Assembly: GCA_944990035.1 (NCBI GenBank)
Contig: CALYLX010000146.1
Coordinates: 310,001-374,000, forward strand
Direction: 5' to 3'
Origin: Clitopilus passeckerianus
Taxonomy: Eukaryota; Basidiomycota; Agaricomycetes; Agaricales; Entolomataceae
DNA: 64,000 bases
Of the stretch, positions 1 to 10,930 are shown one piece after another (the stretch's first letter is position 1; each line of letters starts with the position of its first letter). The notes below the pieces were generated by a model. The model worked only from the letters and a program-made list of their open reading frames with translations. It had not been told where the DNA came from and made no database searches. The position numbers were made by a program, and so were the translations under genes.

Positions 1-2
1 CT

Positions 3-1221
3 TGCCCCGTCTGTCGAACCCTGATTGTTCAACGCCCTGCGGAGATCTGGGGTCTCAAGAGTATGGTCAGCAGTTTCCAACGAAGTGGCCTGGTGGAACC
101 TCCCCCGACGCCTTTCCCTGTTCCCGGTGCCACCACTAGCACCGCTGCTTCTGCCCCAGCTAACGCGGATAACGAGAACAACAATGACCCCTGGCATAAC
201 ATATTCAGACCGGCTCGGCCTGAACGCGAACGAGACCCATTTCGTCCCCTATCCCCTGCAGGTGGCGAAGGAGGCGTTGAAGAGATGGGAATGTATGACG
301 CCGAAGATGGAGGAATCTACCGCTGCCTGGACTGCATGCATGAAATCTGGGGAAATCTATGCTCCAATTGCGGCAGAATATATGACGGACACCGTCCAGA
401 GGAGGATGACGACGACTTTGACGACGAAGATGACGGGAGCGTCGGCGACATCCATCCCGGCTTGCAAAATTTCTTCAATGCACTCGCGAATGGAGAGTTG
501 GATCATGACGACGACGACGACAGCGACATTGAAGTCGAAGGCGTATTGAACTACTGGAATGCCGGAGAGGTGTCGGATCCCGACGAGGATGAAGATGAAG
601 ACGAGGACGACGAGGACGAGGATGGCTACGACGGTGGGCCCGGATTCCTGTTTGACGATGGCATGAGCGTTGAATATATGGGTCCACCACCACCACCACC
701 ACCAGCGAGCGGCGCGCCTCGACTCGGATCTCACTGGCTACACGAAGACTCCGAGGACGAGGACGAGGACCATCCGTCCGCATATATAGAGGAAGTCGAT
801 GGTAGCGGAGAAGACCGCGGGGACGACGAAGAAGAGGAAGACTATGAAGGCAGTTTTATTGACGATGATGACGAGGGTCCACCTTTCGATTTGCGTCTGA
901 TTCCTGCGTTCAGACACGACGAGCTGTCTGACGAGGACAGTGATGGGTCGTCCATCTATGCCAGCGTACCCGTTCGTAGCGCCAGAGCACGTCAGGAAGC
1001 TGTCATTGTCAGTGATGATGATAATGATAACGAGGACGAGGAAGTGCAGTATCTTGGAGCTGCCAGAACGGCAGGGTCAAGGTTCCGACTTGGTCAACGG
1101 TGAGATTGACACCGTATTCACTATTTTCTTGAGTGTACTCATACAAGGTCGAAGGAGAAACGGTCACTCTGGCCCTGCAGTCATCATCAGCTCGGACGAA
1201 GAAGGCGACGATTCTGATTAG
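3..1221 (+). CDS. RING-type E3 ubiquitin ligase, 3' part (5' end outside window)
   Basis: The frame is open from base 3 and begins with CPVCR, the last zinc-binding pair of a RING finger, so the RING and the true start lie left of the window. The ATG at 63 is internal. Downstream is a second Cys cluster (CLDC...CSNC, about bases 324-375) that could bind another zinc, then several hundred residues dominated by Asp/Glu runs and one poly-Pro run (about 682-702). By family logic it would transfer ubiquitin in the nucleus or cytosol; substrates unknown. The 3' end is uncertain: a 48-base intron at 1100-1147 (gtgaga...aag) looks natural but leads into a basic frame, while the acidic ending IISSDEEGDDSD to 1221 needs another donor (for example 1093) or an indel. 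The acidic ending fits the rest of the protein better. Confidence 0.7.
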
Positions 1222-1668
1222 TTGAACTAGATGGTGAGTCTCTCACTGTTGTCCATTGAACGTATACTAATGGTGCCTAGGACAGAAAGATAAATGTATA
1301 ATTAATGACGCTTGCAATTGTACCAGTCAGACTAGAACTCTAAAATCCAACTATTTTGCGTGCCTTGTTCTTGTTTGAAAGCAGCTTTACTTACGTTTGA
1401 CTCCCTGACATCCTGAGCCACTGATTGCCTGAAAGAGATATTCAGCAAAATGTGCAACGTCTGTAGGTTAAAAGATTCTAATTTTGGCTATGTGTGTCGG
1501 GTACTGGTTGGACATAATCCCATTTCTCCTTCATCGAGCAGACACGAGAAAAGCAAGAGTAAAATCCCTTCCATTCAATCGGGGTCTACATTAGGGTAAA
1601 ACGTTCATGGTACCTGTCTATTAACTCCACCCCTTGCTCTCTCCTCATCTACCGCAACCTTGAGACGC
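1222..1668. other. Intergenic, convergent 3' ends
   Basis: This holds the 3' flanks of the RING gene and of QCR8, which face each other. I see no coding signal, RNA gene or repeat in it. Confidence 0.6.
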
Positions 1669-2358
1669 TCAACCGCCCTGTGCAATCTCCTGCTGGTTAG
1701 CGTATTCGACTTGGCCAAGCTTGATCATCCCATCTTTGGACTTCTGCCAGTGGTCGTAAGACTTGGCCCAGGCTATTGTGGCGTAGACTGTAAACCGGGA
1801 GTGTTAGTGAAAATGTATATATCAAGATGAGCAAAAGAATGGAAAAATAGTAGGAGAAGGGCTGGGCAGTGGGATGGCGGGTAGAGATTCGGAGTCCAAA
1901 TTCGAGAGGAAGGGGGACCGGATAAAACGGAAGGTTACTCACGAGCACCAAAGGGCACAACCCAGAAGAGAATCTCGCCGGAGAGGCGGCGGTAGCCATT
2001 GAAGAGGTAGTTGCGGACCCAGTGAGGCGCAGCCTTGGACTGGAAGGGAGAAATGGCTGTATGGAACGAAATTGTTAATGGCACTCCGAGAAAAAGGGAG
2101 GAACGACGCACTATATTGTGTGATACCCTTTTGCCTGATGCCGGACTGGTCACCCCACCAGAGGTTGTAGACCTTGGCTGTGGTGCCAATTACGAGAATA
2201 TAGTAGTGGTATGCGTTTGTAAATTGTAGGAGGAACAAGGCCAACGGAGAAGGAAGCAAATTTCGGAAACCATATACAATTAGGGCATTTTTCTCCGCGT
2301 TGAAGAAAGTTCACGTACGTCCTGGCATGTCACTGAACCTTGCGATAGAGGGCCTCAT
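1669..2358 (-). CDS. QCR8: Cytochrome b-c1 complex subunit 8 (QCR8/UQCRQ)
   Basis: Small subunit of respiratory complex III in the mitochondrial inner membrane, contacting cytochrome b near the ubiquinone site. Four exons: 2358-2319, 2177-2112, 2056-1943 and 1787-1669. Hallmarks are the start MRPSIARF, the segment ISPFQSKAAPHWVRNYLFNG, the membrane helix region LSGEILFWVVPFGA and the tail AKSYDHWQKSK. Introns are 141, 55 and 155 bases, with donors gtacgt, gtgcgt and gtgagt. The total of roughly 110 residues suits the family. Only the length of the first intron leaves room for doubt about the exon 2 start. The gene is transcribed away from OST4, with 414 bases between their starts. Confidence 0.92.
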
Positions 2359-2772
2359 CTTTTTGAATGGTAGTTGTTACAACGAATGAGAGGAACTGGA
2401 TTTTACGGAGGAACGGATGGATGAATGGTTGGCTGGTGGGAAAATGCCGATTTGGTCCGGGGGGTTGTAAATATAACAATGGTAAACATTATGGTGACAG
2501 AATTGGAAGAATACACGTCGACGTGTTCGCAGAAGGCTATAATTATTCGTTGTTTCTGTGCAGTCATCTCGACAAAAGTAGGAGGGTTCTGTATCTCTAG
2601 CGTTTACTTGGAATAAAGGTATGTTACAGCAATTCGTGAAACTGCCGGGGTCGGGTGACTCAGTCAAGTTGACCGCATTGCGCAGATCCGAGATACTCCA
2701 GACTGGCTATAAAGTTCTAGCCTTGCATCACCCCAGAGCACACGTTCCTTTCTATCGACTACCACCACCACC
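2359..2772. promoter_or_regulatory. Divergent promoter region between QCR8 and OST4
   Basis: 414 bases separate the start codons of QCR8 (-) and OST4 (+). The only clear element is a TATAAAG box at 2708-2714, 59 bases upstream of the OST4 start. The short reading frames here show no family similarity that I recognise. Confidence 0.5.
2708..2714 (+). promoter_or_regulatory. TATA box of OST4
   Basis: TATAAAG lies about 60 bases before the ATG at 2773, a usual distance for a short 5' leader. It is a consensus match only; no transcript start is known. Confidence 0.45.
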
Positions 2773-2901
2773 ATGATCAGCCACGAAACATTATACTCTC
2801 TGGCAAACACTCTGGGAGTTATGGCCATGATGTGTGCTGTTGGATATCATTTCGTTGCAGTTGCGGAGAAACAAGTGGGGGGCGGCAAGAAGGGGCAATA
2901 G
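2773..2901 (+). CDS. OST4: Oligosaccharyltransferase subunit OST4 (42 aa)
   Basis: A single-exon gene of 43 codons with a clean Kozak-like context (accaccATGA). The product starts MISHETLYSLANTLGV, has one hydrophobic helix (MAMMCAVGYHFVAV) and a short basic tail ending GGGKKGQ. This is the layout of OST4, the tiny membrane subunit that bridges the catalytic STT3 and OST3/6 in the endoplasmic reticulum oligosaccharyltransferase. Yeast OST4 is 36 residues with the same N-terminal helix and a YH(Y/F)VAV-like motif. The gene is too short for ordinary gene finders. A TATA box sits 59 bases upstream. I see no alternative interpretation. Confidence 0.9.
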   Translation: MISHETLYSLANTLGVMAMMCAVGYHFVAVAEKQVGGGKKGQ

Positions 2902-3408
2902 GTGGGCAGGGGAACATTCCTTGGGAAGGGAAGGGATATCATATGGATGGGGGAGGGAGCGGTGAATGTCGTACATGATCACTGATTTGGAATTTACCGG
3001 TAATCATAATCATGGGGTGCCGTGTAATTGTGAATATCTGAATATTTCTCCAATCTTCCGGCCGTAAGATGCCCGAAATAAAGACGTTTTCTGTACTATT
3101 TCTTGGTCGAATACTGGATTCTAACCCGAGTGTGACAAACAAACCCTATACCCAAAGTCACATCTGAGTGTGACAGTTGTCGTGTTCACCCACCAAGTGT
3201 TGAATTTTTCGTTTAGAGTCGACTGACTGAGCCTTCAAATCCTTCAAAGGTGAGTAACTTATTCCGTCCCGCCGTCCCCTCCGCCTAAATTACTCCCGTC
3301 CCTCCCTCCCCTCCCCTTATATCATATCATATTATATTTATTATATTATTCCAGGTCTACTATATTATACCGACAACGCACGAGCCACCTTATGATAATC
3401 TAAACACA
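2902..3408. promoter_or_regulatory. OST4 3' flank and SNF5 promoter/5' leader
   Basis: The left half is the OST4 3' flank. The right half includes a pyrimidine-rich stretch and a probable leader intron immediately upstream of SNF5. No coding sequence is seen. Confidence 0.5.
3250..3354 (+). other. Probable 5'-UTR intron of SNF5
   Basis: A strong donor (aaag|gtgagt) at 3250 and a strong acceptor (ttattattccag) ending at 3354 enclose 105 bases with C/T- and TA-rich sequence. It ends 54 bases before the SNF5 start codon at 3409, so it would be spliced from the leader. Confidence 0.5.
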
Positions 3409-6400
3409 ATGAGCAACTCCTACCCTCAAAGTAGTATTAATCCAGCAGCATTACTGGCCTTTCAGCAGCAACAGCAGCAGCGCGGAGGGGGGTCTGTCAA
3501 TCCGTCACAGCTCATGGGAGGGGCTGGTGCTGGCGGTATAAAGCCTCCGTCCATGGGCAACATGCAAATGGGTTCTATAAATCCCGCACAATTACTCTCC
3601 TATCAGTCCAACCAGAACAACTTCATGAACGGCATGAATGGTATGGGCGGTGGTGGGAGTATAAACCCATCAGCTCTCACTGGCGGCGGTGGTTCTCCCT
3701 CAATACCCTCACACACGCCTTCCGGCATACCCTCTTCACCTTCGCTCTCCTCCGCGTCACATCCCGGTATGGCTGGTATGACTGGAATGAACATCGGAAA
3801 CATGGGTATGGGAGGCGGCATGGGCATGAACGCGTCGATGAACGCGTCGATGGGTCTCGGTCACCAAAACCCCAATCCACAAAACCCCTCGGGCTCCCAC
3901 CCCCACCAGCAGCAACAACAGCAACTCTCGAACCAACAACAGCACTTTTTGAATGCGCTGGGTATGACTCACCAGCAATTTAACGCGTTGCCCACGCAAG
4001 AGAAGCAGTCGAAGATGATGCAGTACCAACAGCAACAAAGGGAGCAGATGATTCTACGCCAGCAGCAGTTGATGCAGAACCAGAACCAGGGAGGTTCGTC
4101 CAATATGGGAGGTATGGGCAACATGGGAGGAGGCGGAATGGGAGGAATGGGAATGCAACAACCACAGCAACAGCACCATGGAATGCAGCAACCGGGCTTT
4201 GGTGGCCAGCAGTCGTCAATGCAGCATGGCTCGCAAGGATTCAACCCCCAGGCGATGAACAACATGGCGAATATGGGAGGCATGAACAGCATGTTCAACC
4301 AGAACCAGCCTTCCTCGCAGCAGGCGATGAACCAGCAGGCCCAAGGTGATATGCTCGGCCGTACAGGTTCTGCCATGGGCATGCATCCCAACTCCTCCAC
4401 TGGCGACTTCTTCAACCGACCAGGAAGCTCAATGGGCATGAACCCCATGATGAACAATTCGATGATGAACAACCTCAGCAGCGGAATGGGTACTATGGGG
4501 GGAGGAATGGGCAATATGCCAGGAATGGGCCAGAATATGGGTGGCCTCCCCAACAACCTCGGCAACATGAGCATGAATATGAACCTCGGCGGCGCTGGCG
4601 GTATGGGTGGTTCTTCCATGCCCGGCATGGGCGGCATGTCAAGCCACCAGCAACAACACCCTTCGCAAGGCCACCAGCAACAACAACATCCGAGTCATGG
4701 TGCTCCCGGCCAACCCGGTCAAGGTCCCCAGGGTTCTATGGGCCCTCCGAGTGGTATCCCAAGAGGACCTGGTGGGATGGGCGGGCCCGGTGGAATGAGC
4801 ATTTCCACTGGCATGCGCAACATTTCTGGTACGCATACGCCTGGTCCCCCAGGCTCCGCGAGGCCTCCTAGTCGTGCCATGAGTGGTACACCAGTCAATG
4901 CCAATATTAGCGCACGAGGAATGTCCCCATCGACTCCCGTCAGTGCTCAACCCGGACAGCAGCCCTTCCAACCTGGCCAGAATCCCTACCCACCTTCAAC
5001 ACCCGTTACCCAAGGAAATCAAGGTCAACAACAAGGCCAGAGGCGCACCCCTACGCCTGCCGCCCGACCTGGGTCGGCTGGAGGACCACGCCCTCAGTCT
5101 TCTCAGAGTCAACACCATTCCCCCGTCGTTCCCCCGCAATCACCATCGACTCGTGGTCCCAGCGCTGGCCCTCCGAATGTGAATCTCAGTCAAGGTCTCA
5201 AGAGAAAGGCGGAAGATGCTCCTATTGGGTCTCCTACTACCGCTACGGCTACATCGATATCCGCTGGCCCCGCTATGGGACCTCCTACTCTACCACGAAC
5301 TCATAGCACATCTTCTGGCTTGGATGACATGATGAACGGAATGGTGCCTCAACGACCTGGATCCAGCATCGGCATGAATGGCATGGCGGGGATGCAACAC
5401 CTTCCTTTAGCTCCCGGACAGCCTGGAATGGGTCAGGGCATTCAAGGAGGAATGCCCCGACAGGGAATGCAACCTGGTACACAAGGCCAGAGGCAGGGTT
5501 CAGTCCCGCTTCGACAAGGCTCTGTACCTCTCGCGGGTGGCAATATGCCGCATACACCCACGATGGGGCCCACTGGGATGCCAGGTAGTGTCGTTAAGGC
5601 TGGAAGTGTGCCCCCTGATATGAGTATGAATATGGGCACACCTTCTGCTGGACCGGTTGTTCCTCCACCCACGGCAACCGCTGCTGCTGCTGCCGTAGCA
5701 CCTACCGATCCGACGGGTCCTTCCGCTGCCCCGGCCCAACCTACCGTCAATTATTCACTCCCGCCCCTCCCTGCGAACGTATCTCTCAACCCTGCAGTAA
5801 CGCGTGTTTCGGTCGTTCCTCTCGCGACATCGCTCACCTCCATCCCGGCGCTCTCTGAGAATGAGATCGACGACATCAAGGGGTGGATGGAGAAAGATAA
5901 AGAGTACGAAGGCGTCTGGAGAGGGATGAAGGACAAGATGAATAGGGAGATCAGGGGTGTCCTCAATGGAGGGACATACGAACAGCATTTGCAGCTCGAC
6001 AGGGCTATTGATCCGAAGAAAGAGGGCGGGAAAGAAGGGGATGAGGAGAACGTATCTACGAGGACGTATAATGGAGCTGGAGTCGGCGGTGGCTGGGTCG
6101 GCTGGTGGGAGAAGGGAGGGAATTTATTCGATGGGTCTGGCATGAAGGCTGCTGTTGAAGGAGGACAGGTTCAGGGATACGGGAATATGAATAGGTGGAG
6201 GAGAACGAGGGAGCCTTTCGATGTGCGGTATCCTAGGCACAGGAAGGAGCCTGGTAGGGGCCGAAGAAACAAACGAGAGGGCCTGAAGCTGTAAGAATGG
6301 TCGCTATGGATTTTCTGCAACATTTGCTGACCAGGATTCCCCAGACCGAGAAAGCTCGATTCACAGAAGTCAATAAACCCGAGCTGCTCGTACCTATTCG

Positions 6401-9086
6401 ACTTGAGTTCGACGTTGAGCATCACAGAATGAGAGATACATTTATCTGGAACCTCAACGGTGCGTGTAAAATGTCCTTTTCCGATTTGACGATTACTTAG
6501 CAGACGCTCAGAATCTGTCGTCACCCCAGAGCATTTCGCTCAAACTATTGTTGAAGATTACAATCTTGGACCTTCGTATCATTCGATCATCGTCAAGTCT
6601 ATCCAGGATCAGCTGAGCGACTACAAGGCGCATTCGGGCATGTTTGATCCAGATGGCACCGAACAACAGATTGCCACCTCCCCTATCGTTCCTGCCCCCA
6701 AGCACGAGAATCACGATAAGGAAAACGACAGTGTCAATGGACTCTAACGGTGTCGTCAAAGCTGAACCGACGAGCCGAATGGAGCTGAGAGGTGTCCTCG
6801 ACGACGAGAATGGTCAATGGTGGAGGGGTGGAGATCAACTGTAGAAAAGCTTGCCGGCCCTGCCACCAAAAAGAGGACCAAGAGGAGGAGAAAAGTCGCC
6901 GTCAAGGACGAGGATATGGATGCTGACATCGAGGATGGTGCTGAGGACGCAGAGGGTGACAGCGAGGTGAACAAGGGCATGAAGCTTAATGAGTTCGAGA
7001 TCAAGGAGGAGTTGTTCCACGAGGACATGAGGGTTCTCATAAAGGTAGGGAATTTTTTGAAACCTTGTGACCAGTCGCTAAAGATTGATTGTCTAGCTGG
7101 ACATCATCGTCGGCTCCATGAAGCTTGACGACCAGTTTGAATGGGACCTTGACAACGAAAGTGCCTCTCCTGAAGACTTCGCAGAGGTATACTGCCAAGA
7201 TTTGGGATTGAACGGAGAATTTAAGTATGTATTGTTGCTGAACGAATTATCACGAGCGCTGACCCGGATTTCAGAACGGCAATTGCCCATTTGATCCGCG
7301 AACAAATCCAGACCTACCAAAAATCTCTGTTCCTCGTCGGCCACCCCTCCGACGGATCGCCTATACAAGATGACGATCTCAGATCATCTTTCCTTCCAGG
7401 ACTGACATCAGCTGCTCGCCCATCAGACCAGGTCCAGCACTTCACTCCCTTGCTCAATTACCTTAGCGATGGCGAGATTGAGAGAAACGAGAAGGAGAGG
7501 GACAAGGATATGACCAAACGTCGCAAGAGGAATACGCGTGGACGCCGTGGCATCGCGTTGCCCGACCGTGAACCCATTAGGACATATCGAACACCTGCAA
7601 TCGGCTTCCCAGAACTAGATCCTGCCACTCTTGCATTGGCGGCAGCTGCAAATGCACCAGTGTCGAGGAGAGCTGCCGCTGCCGCTGCAAGTTTGACCAT
7701 TGCCAGCATGGTTGCTTCTGAAAACGGCGAGAAGTTTACACCGACATTACCTGCTGCGACCATCACACCAAGCGCACCAGCGGTTAAGAAGGAGAAGACT
7801 GTCAAAGGCTTGTTCAAGGCGCCTCCACTGCCACCTTCGGCCTTGGGGGCACGAGCTCAAGTTACAGGCCCTATAGCATCTACGGCCGCCGATGTGTCAT
7901 CGCTCCCCGCTCCCTTAGAGAATGACCCTCTCCCCCTCGTCCCTTCAATCTCCATCACAAGTGCGCCAGAGGGCAGTCGATTCAGTAAGCTCATGAACGC
8001 CAGGAGAGTGAAAGAGTTGGAGAGAGAAGCCAAGGAGAAAGAGTTTGTTGATGGACAGCACCCTAACATGATCAACGGCGTCTGGCATTGCTCGAATTGC
8101 GGCTGTCCCGAGAATATCGCTATCGGAAGGAGGAAGGGGCCACTTGGGGACAAATCTCAGTGCGGCACCTGTGGTACGTTCCCGCGACTCATGAAACAGA
8201 TGGAATGGCGCTAATCTACTTTTTCCAGGAAAATATTGGCACAGACACAGGCGCCCTCGACCTGTCGAGTACAATCCAGATCCGGACTATCACAGCGGTA
8301 TTAAACGTGATGCTGAGAATGCGACCAAATCAGCAGCAGCTAAGAAGAAAGGCGCTGCGGCGTTACGTGCCCAGAACTCTACTTCTACACCTGCTGAATC
8401 CGCTCCACCAACACCCTCCCGAACGAACGGTGACGTTGAAATGTCTTCCCGCCAATCACCCGCTCCTGGACTACTCGACGATGACGAACGACCCATTTCA
8501 CCTGTCTCAACAGCTTCAGACGCTTCAGAAACACCTCTTGTTCAGAGGATCAAGTCAAATGGGCATGCACGAGCCTCAACACCTCCTGTAGGCACGCCGG
8601 GATCCAAAGCTGCACCTGGTACTCCTATACCAGCTCCTCGCTCCAAGGCCGACGCTAAGGATGATGAGAAGAAGTCTACAGATGGCATACTCAGCTCCCC
8701 CACAAACTCTGCCAAACCAATTGTGCGTACACCTGCATGGAATATCTGATATTCTCACCGACATGTCTCCACAGCCTGGCCAACCTCCACTCTGGCTCAT
8801 CAAAGCAAAGGAAGGAATGATGACAAGATACCCTCATGACAGGTTCGAGACTATTTTGCGCAAAGTCAATGCGGGTGCGAGTGCAGAGTGGCGAATAAAA
8901 TGCTTAGATTGTCCCGGAAAGGTACGATAAAATTTATCTTCAGCTTCAGCAATGTACTGACACCCTATTCAGTTGTATACCCCTGGTCCTGGAGAAACTC
9001 TATCGAACTACGAGGTGCACCTCAAGAACAGACAGCATCGCCAGCGAGTCAACGATCGTCTGCAGGCGACCGGCGAAGACTCATAA
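3409..9086 (+). CDS. SNF5: SWI/SNF chromatin-remodelling subunit SNF5 with GATA-type zinc finger
   Basis: Core subunit of the SWI/SNF (BAF) remodeler. Exon 1 (3409-6290, about 960 codons) is low-complexity, rich in Gln, Gly, Met and Pro, with repeated GMGGM-like motifs. The SNF5 domain follows in two repeats: LVPIRLEFDVEHHRMRDTF, then VVTPEHFAQTIVEDYNL; and VLIKLDIIVGSMKLDDQFEW, then SPEDFAEVYCQDLGL. Next are EREAKEKE, a Cx2C...Cx2C GATA-type finger (about 8085-8265) and a conserved tail (WLIKAKEGMMTRYPHDRF; YTPGPGETLSNYEVHLKNR). Secure introns: 6291-6334, 7045-7096, 7225-7274, 8174-8228, 8723-8774, 8922-8972. The frame is lost between about 6500 and 6830: near 6505 after the second intron, near 6735-6745 (stop in frame), and at GGGG 6825-6828, where one more G restores WWRGWR. 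The function is secure; this section needs correction. Confidence 0.9.
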
Positions 9087-9536
9087 CTAATATAATTCTG
9101 TTGGATTAGATACCTACCTACGTTTCCTCTCTATATTGTCGATCTTGCACCCTTGATCTACCACTACTATTCGCACCTTGCCCTTCTCTTGTTGGATACC
9201 TATCGTTTTCGCCTGCCCTTGCTTTGTATTGTTATCCACCAGTTTGTATAATCCAAAATACTAGTTCCCTTACCACCTCTCACGATCGGAATGCGTTAGG
9301 CTAAGCCGTTAAATTTCATGATTACTGAGAATCGCCACTTTCATCTCGATCGCTACATCCACAGACAACTATTCGGCCAGCGCCGTACGGAGGAAAGCTG
9401 AGGGGTGGGTAGTGGAACACGTCTGTTTGGGAAACCAACGGAATTCTAAATATACGAGATAGAGGAACGGATACTCTTTATCGATCGCCCCGTCGTGCTT
9501 GCTCCAGATAGGCAATAAGTCCAAGAAGCAGAGCAC
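9087..9536. other. Intergenic, convergent 3' ends
   Basis: Contains the 3' flanks of SNF5 (+) and of the membrane-protein gene (-). Nothing recognisable is coded here. Confidence 0.55.
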
Positions 9537-10465
9537 CTAATAACGGCGGCTCAGCAGACGAAACGTCTTAAAACTCAAGAGCACACCTGCTGTGACTATG
9601 TAGCCCGAGACTGTGAAGGCAGTCTGCACTGCAACCTGCACGTCCGTCCCTCTCTTTACGTATATTCCTATCCAGACTCCGGCAAAAATTAGCGATGAAA
9701 CAACGGGCAGCAAGAGGATTATCGAGACTGCCTGGCTATTCCAATAGATTCCGAGTTCGATGGCTTGGGTATCAAGGTTTTTTATGAGATGCTGAGTTAT
9801 GTCTTCTTGGCCAGCCCTTTGCTGGGGTGCTTGTAACAGCCGTCGCGCTGCCCGACCAAAGGCGATTGATTCTAGGAGTCGAGCGGGTTGACCATTGAAG
9901 ACCTGGACCCGGTCAACTCGGTCCAGCTGCTTCATACCGAAGAGGTAGGCGAGACCTCTGGTATATGACGCATAGATGTAGTATCTGTGCACCATTTCGA
10001 GGGTCCTACTGTCGTCGGCATCTGGAGGCAGGGGAACGAGAATGTGGTACTTGTCAATGAAGAGGCTGGTACATGGATAAGCTTTTTGACCCAGGCTTCA
10101 ATGTAATCGGTTTCGAAGTCTCGGACATCGCCAAACATAAAGTAAAGCGTCCACCACAGCAAGGTGAAGGATCGCGTATTTTTTTGGAGGCAAATGAGAA
10201 GTGAGCTTTGCTATGTACGAATCGATTGGACAAGTGCTCACTACCTAGCAGAGGCGTCACTCACGAAAACGCGGGCGACAACATATTTATTTATGAATAT
10301 CAATGCTAGCCAGAGGGCTGGATTTGCCCATAGTAGCCGATATTCAACTTTGAGACCAATCCGCACTACAGCAGCGGTTGTCCAGATTGGAGTAGCAAAT
10401 ATGTCGACAACGGGCAAAGGACGAGGGAGGCGCGGGTCTTGAAAAATATTGGATGTGAAGGGCAT
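9537..10465 (-). CDS. Multi-pass membrane protein of unknown function
   Basis: Exon 1 is 10465-10265, then a 54-base intron (gtgagt...tag) and exon 2 from 10210 to the stop at 9537. The roughly 300-residue product has hydrophobic segments near its start (LLWANPALWLALIFI), in the middle (FTLLWWTLYFMFGDV) and two at the end (SIILLLPVVSSLIFAGVWIG; AFTVSGYIVTAGVLLSF). A conserved-looking stretch DVRDFETDYIEAW is followed by a loss of frame at the run TTTTT 10083-10087 (AAAAA on the coding strand). One extra A would join it to a second frame that carries TSLFIDKYHILVPLPP and runs to the stop. I do not recognise the family; the topology suggests a basidiomycete-specific membrane protein. Confidence 0.6.
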
Positions 10466-10930
10466 GATTCAGGGTGTAGAATCGTAATCAATAGGCCTCG
10501 TTATATACGAGGAGAGTAGCAGAGGGAGTGCAAATCTCGATTTTCAGGGCAGATGCTATGTATTATTCGATGCGGCAGTTCCTGAAGGAACAGCCTCCTT
10601 GGAATGAAGAGGGAGATACTGGTATCGAGCAGCAAGAACATCTGGCTTACCCGAAAGCGTATTCAGGTTGTTGCCAAACCGGCCAGGATATGATGGGCAT
10701 CGCCCAAGAGGCCCAGCGGACTGTGCGGACCGAACGCGTCTACATGGCCAAACACTCCCACTTCCGTTTCAAGCCATCATCACGGTCACCATTCTCCTGG
10801 CAATCCAACGCCACCGTGTAATCCATGGACGTGGGCTAGAATCACCAACTGCGACGATCTTGAAGCCATTTAAGGGCTTTTCACTCCATTAGGCGCACCT
10901 GTAGTCTTCAGCGGGCAGTTGGACATACCA
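10466..10930. promoter_or_regulatory. Divergent promoter region, membrane protein (-) / transporter (+)
   Basis: 465 bases between divergent start codons. A TATATA-like element (about 10502-10506) lies roughly 40 bases upstream of the minus-strand start. A 98-codon frame at 10528-10821 has no recognisable similarity and is probably chance. Confidence 0.4.

Noticed and set aside
600..705. GA-rich and CCA-repeat DNA that might suggest a microsatellite or CRISPR-like array
   Set aside because: It encodes Asp/Glu and Pro runs in frame with the RING gene; there are no spacers.
1935..2259. Two overlapping minus-strand frames with different starts
   Set aside because: They are QCR8 exons read through their introns; the spliced gene explains both.
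3603..4637. Long minus-strand frames (up to 222 codons) rich in Pro, Met, Ile and Cys
   Set aside because: They are antisense shadows of the repetitive Q/G/M-rich SNF5 exon; composition mirrors the plus-strand codons and there are no start/splice features.
10528..10821. 98-codon plus-strand frame upstream of the transporter
   Set aside because: No similarity, no splice phase linking it to the transporter, and it lies in a divergent promoter.
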